The position numbers were made by a program, and so were the translations under genes. 6,013 nt of DNA, from NCBI GenBank assembly GCA_018064545.1, contig JAGHUY010000155.1, forward strand, positions 1 through 6,013. Reading direction: 5' to 3'. Under the pieces are notes generated by a model, which ran no database searches, was not told the origin of the DNA, and saw only the letters and a list, made by a program, of their open reading frames with translations. Source of the DNA: Candidatus Apopatosoma intestinale. Lineage in GTDB: Bacteria; Bacillota; Clostridia; Oscillospirales; CAG-272. How positions within the stretch are numbered: position 1 is the stretch's first letter; each line of letters begins with the position of its first letter. This document shows, piece by piece, positions 5,487 to 6,013 of this stretch.

Positions 5487-6013
5487 ATGGACTTGACGGG
5501 AATGTTACAATCCTTGGAGAATTGCCCCTGCGGGCGGACGCACACGTTCTATACAAAAGCGATCGAGATCGGAGGCGACGTGACGGCGCGTGCCGGCAGA
5601 ATCCTGCGGAGCAACGGGTTTGACGACGAAATGCTGCTGGTGGCTGATGAAAACACGATCGCCGCCTCCGGAAACCTGCGGGACGTGCTTCGTGCCTCCG
5701 GTTTCCGTCTCACGGAAAAAATATACGAAAATCTGACCTATGCCCGCGCCGAGCAGGTCGAGGAGATCAAGGAACTGGCAAAGGACATTCCCTGCATCCT
5801 CTCCGTCGGGACCGGCTCTCTCAACGACATCTGCCGCGTAGCGTCCTATCAGTTGCAAAAGAAATTTGCAATTTACGCGACCGCGCCGAGTATGGACGGC
5901 TTTGCCTCCGATACCGCACCGATCATCAAGGACAATTTCAAGACCTCGTGGCAGGCGGAGCAACCGCTCGTCATTTTGGGCGATACCAAGGTACTGGCCG
6001 CCGCTCCGGCGGA
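5487..6013 (+). CDS. egsA: sn-glycerol-1-phosphate dehydrogenase (AraM/EgsA family), C-terminus cut by window edge
   Basis: The frame is open from ATG 5487 to the right edge, giving 175 visible residues of a family usually near 400. GTGSLNDICR (108-117) is the glycine-rich nucleotide-binding loop, and TAPSMDGFASDTAPI (132-146) is the signature of glycerol-1-phosphate dehydrogenases within the iron-containing alcohol dehydrogenase superfamily; Asp137 is the likely first metal ligand, with the histidine ligands expected beyond the edge. GDTKVLAAAP near the end also fits. The protein opens with CPCGRTH (13-19), a Cys-x-Cys-Gly-His element that I recall in clostridial members. The enzyme reduces dihydroxyacetone phosphate with NAD(P)H to sn-glycerol-1-phosphate, the stereoisomer used for archaeal lipids and, in Bacillus, for heptaprenylglyceryl phosphate. 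The ribosome site GGTGG (5477-5481) is modest. Divergent from alr with its own promoter. The exact substrate is inferred from family; a neighbouring sugar-use gene such as a ribulokinase may follow outside the window. Confidence 0.88.
   Translation, partial: MDLTGMLQSLENCPCGRTHTFYTKAIEIGGDVTARAGRILRSNGFDDEMLLVADENTIAASGNLRDVLRASGFRLTEKIYENLTYARAEQVEEIKELAKDIPCILSVGTGSLNDICRVASYQLQKKFAIYATAPSMDGFASDTAPIIKDNFKTSWQAEQPLVILGDTKVLAAAPA

Noticed and set aside
4541..5623. Long plus-strand open frame (360 codons) opposite alr
   Set aside because: It is antisense to alr, runs straight through both divergent promoters and into the dehydrogenase gene in another frame, and its composition is Arg-rich and low in family-like motifs.
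5505..5963. Minus-strand open frame opposite the dehydrogenase gene
   Set aside because: The plus strand carries the unmistakable glycerol-1-phosphate dehydrogenase motifs with promoter and ribosome site.

Overview
This window looks like ordinary chromosome from a Gram-positive, low-to-mid GC bacterium, most likely an anaerobic clostridial Firmicute. The evidence is strong GGAGG-type ribosome binding sites, sigma-A style promoters (TTGACA / TATAAT with 17-base spacers), GTG and TTG start codons, and gene families common in Clostridia. Species cannot be read from the sequence. I see no mobile element, CRISPR array, tRNA, rRNA or phage gene, and no clear previously undescribed system.

Left part (1-3362, minus strand): one probable four-gene operon read right to left. 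It starts at two overlapping promoters near 3323-3362. It encodes a lipid/diacylglycerol kinase of the DagK family, an ABC ATPase, an ABC-2 type permease of the GldF type, and a GldG-like membrane-anchored auxiliary protein that runs off the left edge. Gaps between genes are 41, 19 and 21 bases. The last three genes form a Gld-type ABC exporter-like set.

Middle (3261-4171): a 213-base AT-rich divergent intergenic region carries the kinase promoters on one strand and an extended -10 promoter on the other. The latter drives a HAD-family phosphatase gene with a GTG start. A perfect 9-base inverted repeat brackets that promoter's -35 element. A bidirectional intrinsic terminator separates the phosphatase gene from the convergent alr gene.

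Right part (4172-6013): an alanine racemase gene (minus strand, TTG start) and a glycerol-1-phosphate dehydrogenase gene (plus strand, cut by the right edge) diverge from two back-to-back promoters with perfect TTGACA boxes. The racemase has the PLP lysine and catalytic tyrosine but carries Lys and Ala where the best studied enzymes have Arg219 and carbamylated Lys129.

A loose shared theme is the cell envelope: lipid phosphorylation, glycerol-1-phosphate synthesis, D-alanine supply for peptidoglycan and a membrane exporter. The genes lie in separate transcription units and the window does not show that they act together. The most useful corrections to simple ORF calling are the start sites (ATPase at 2331, phosphatase at 3474, alr at TTG 5335) and the two edge-truncated genes.
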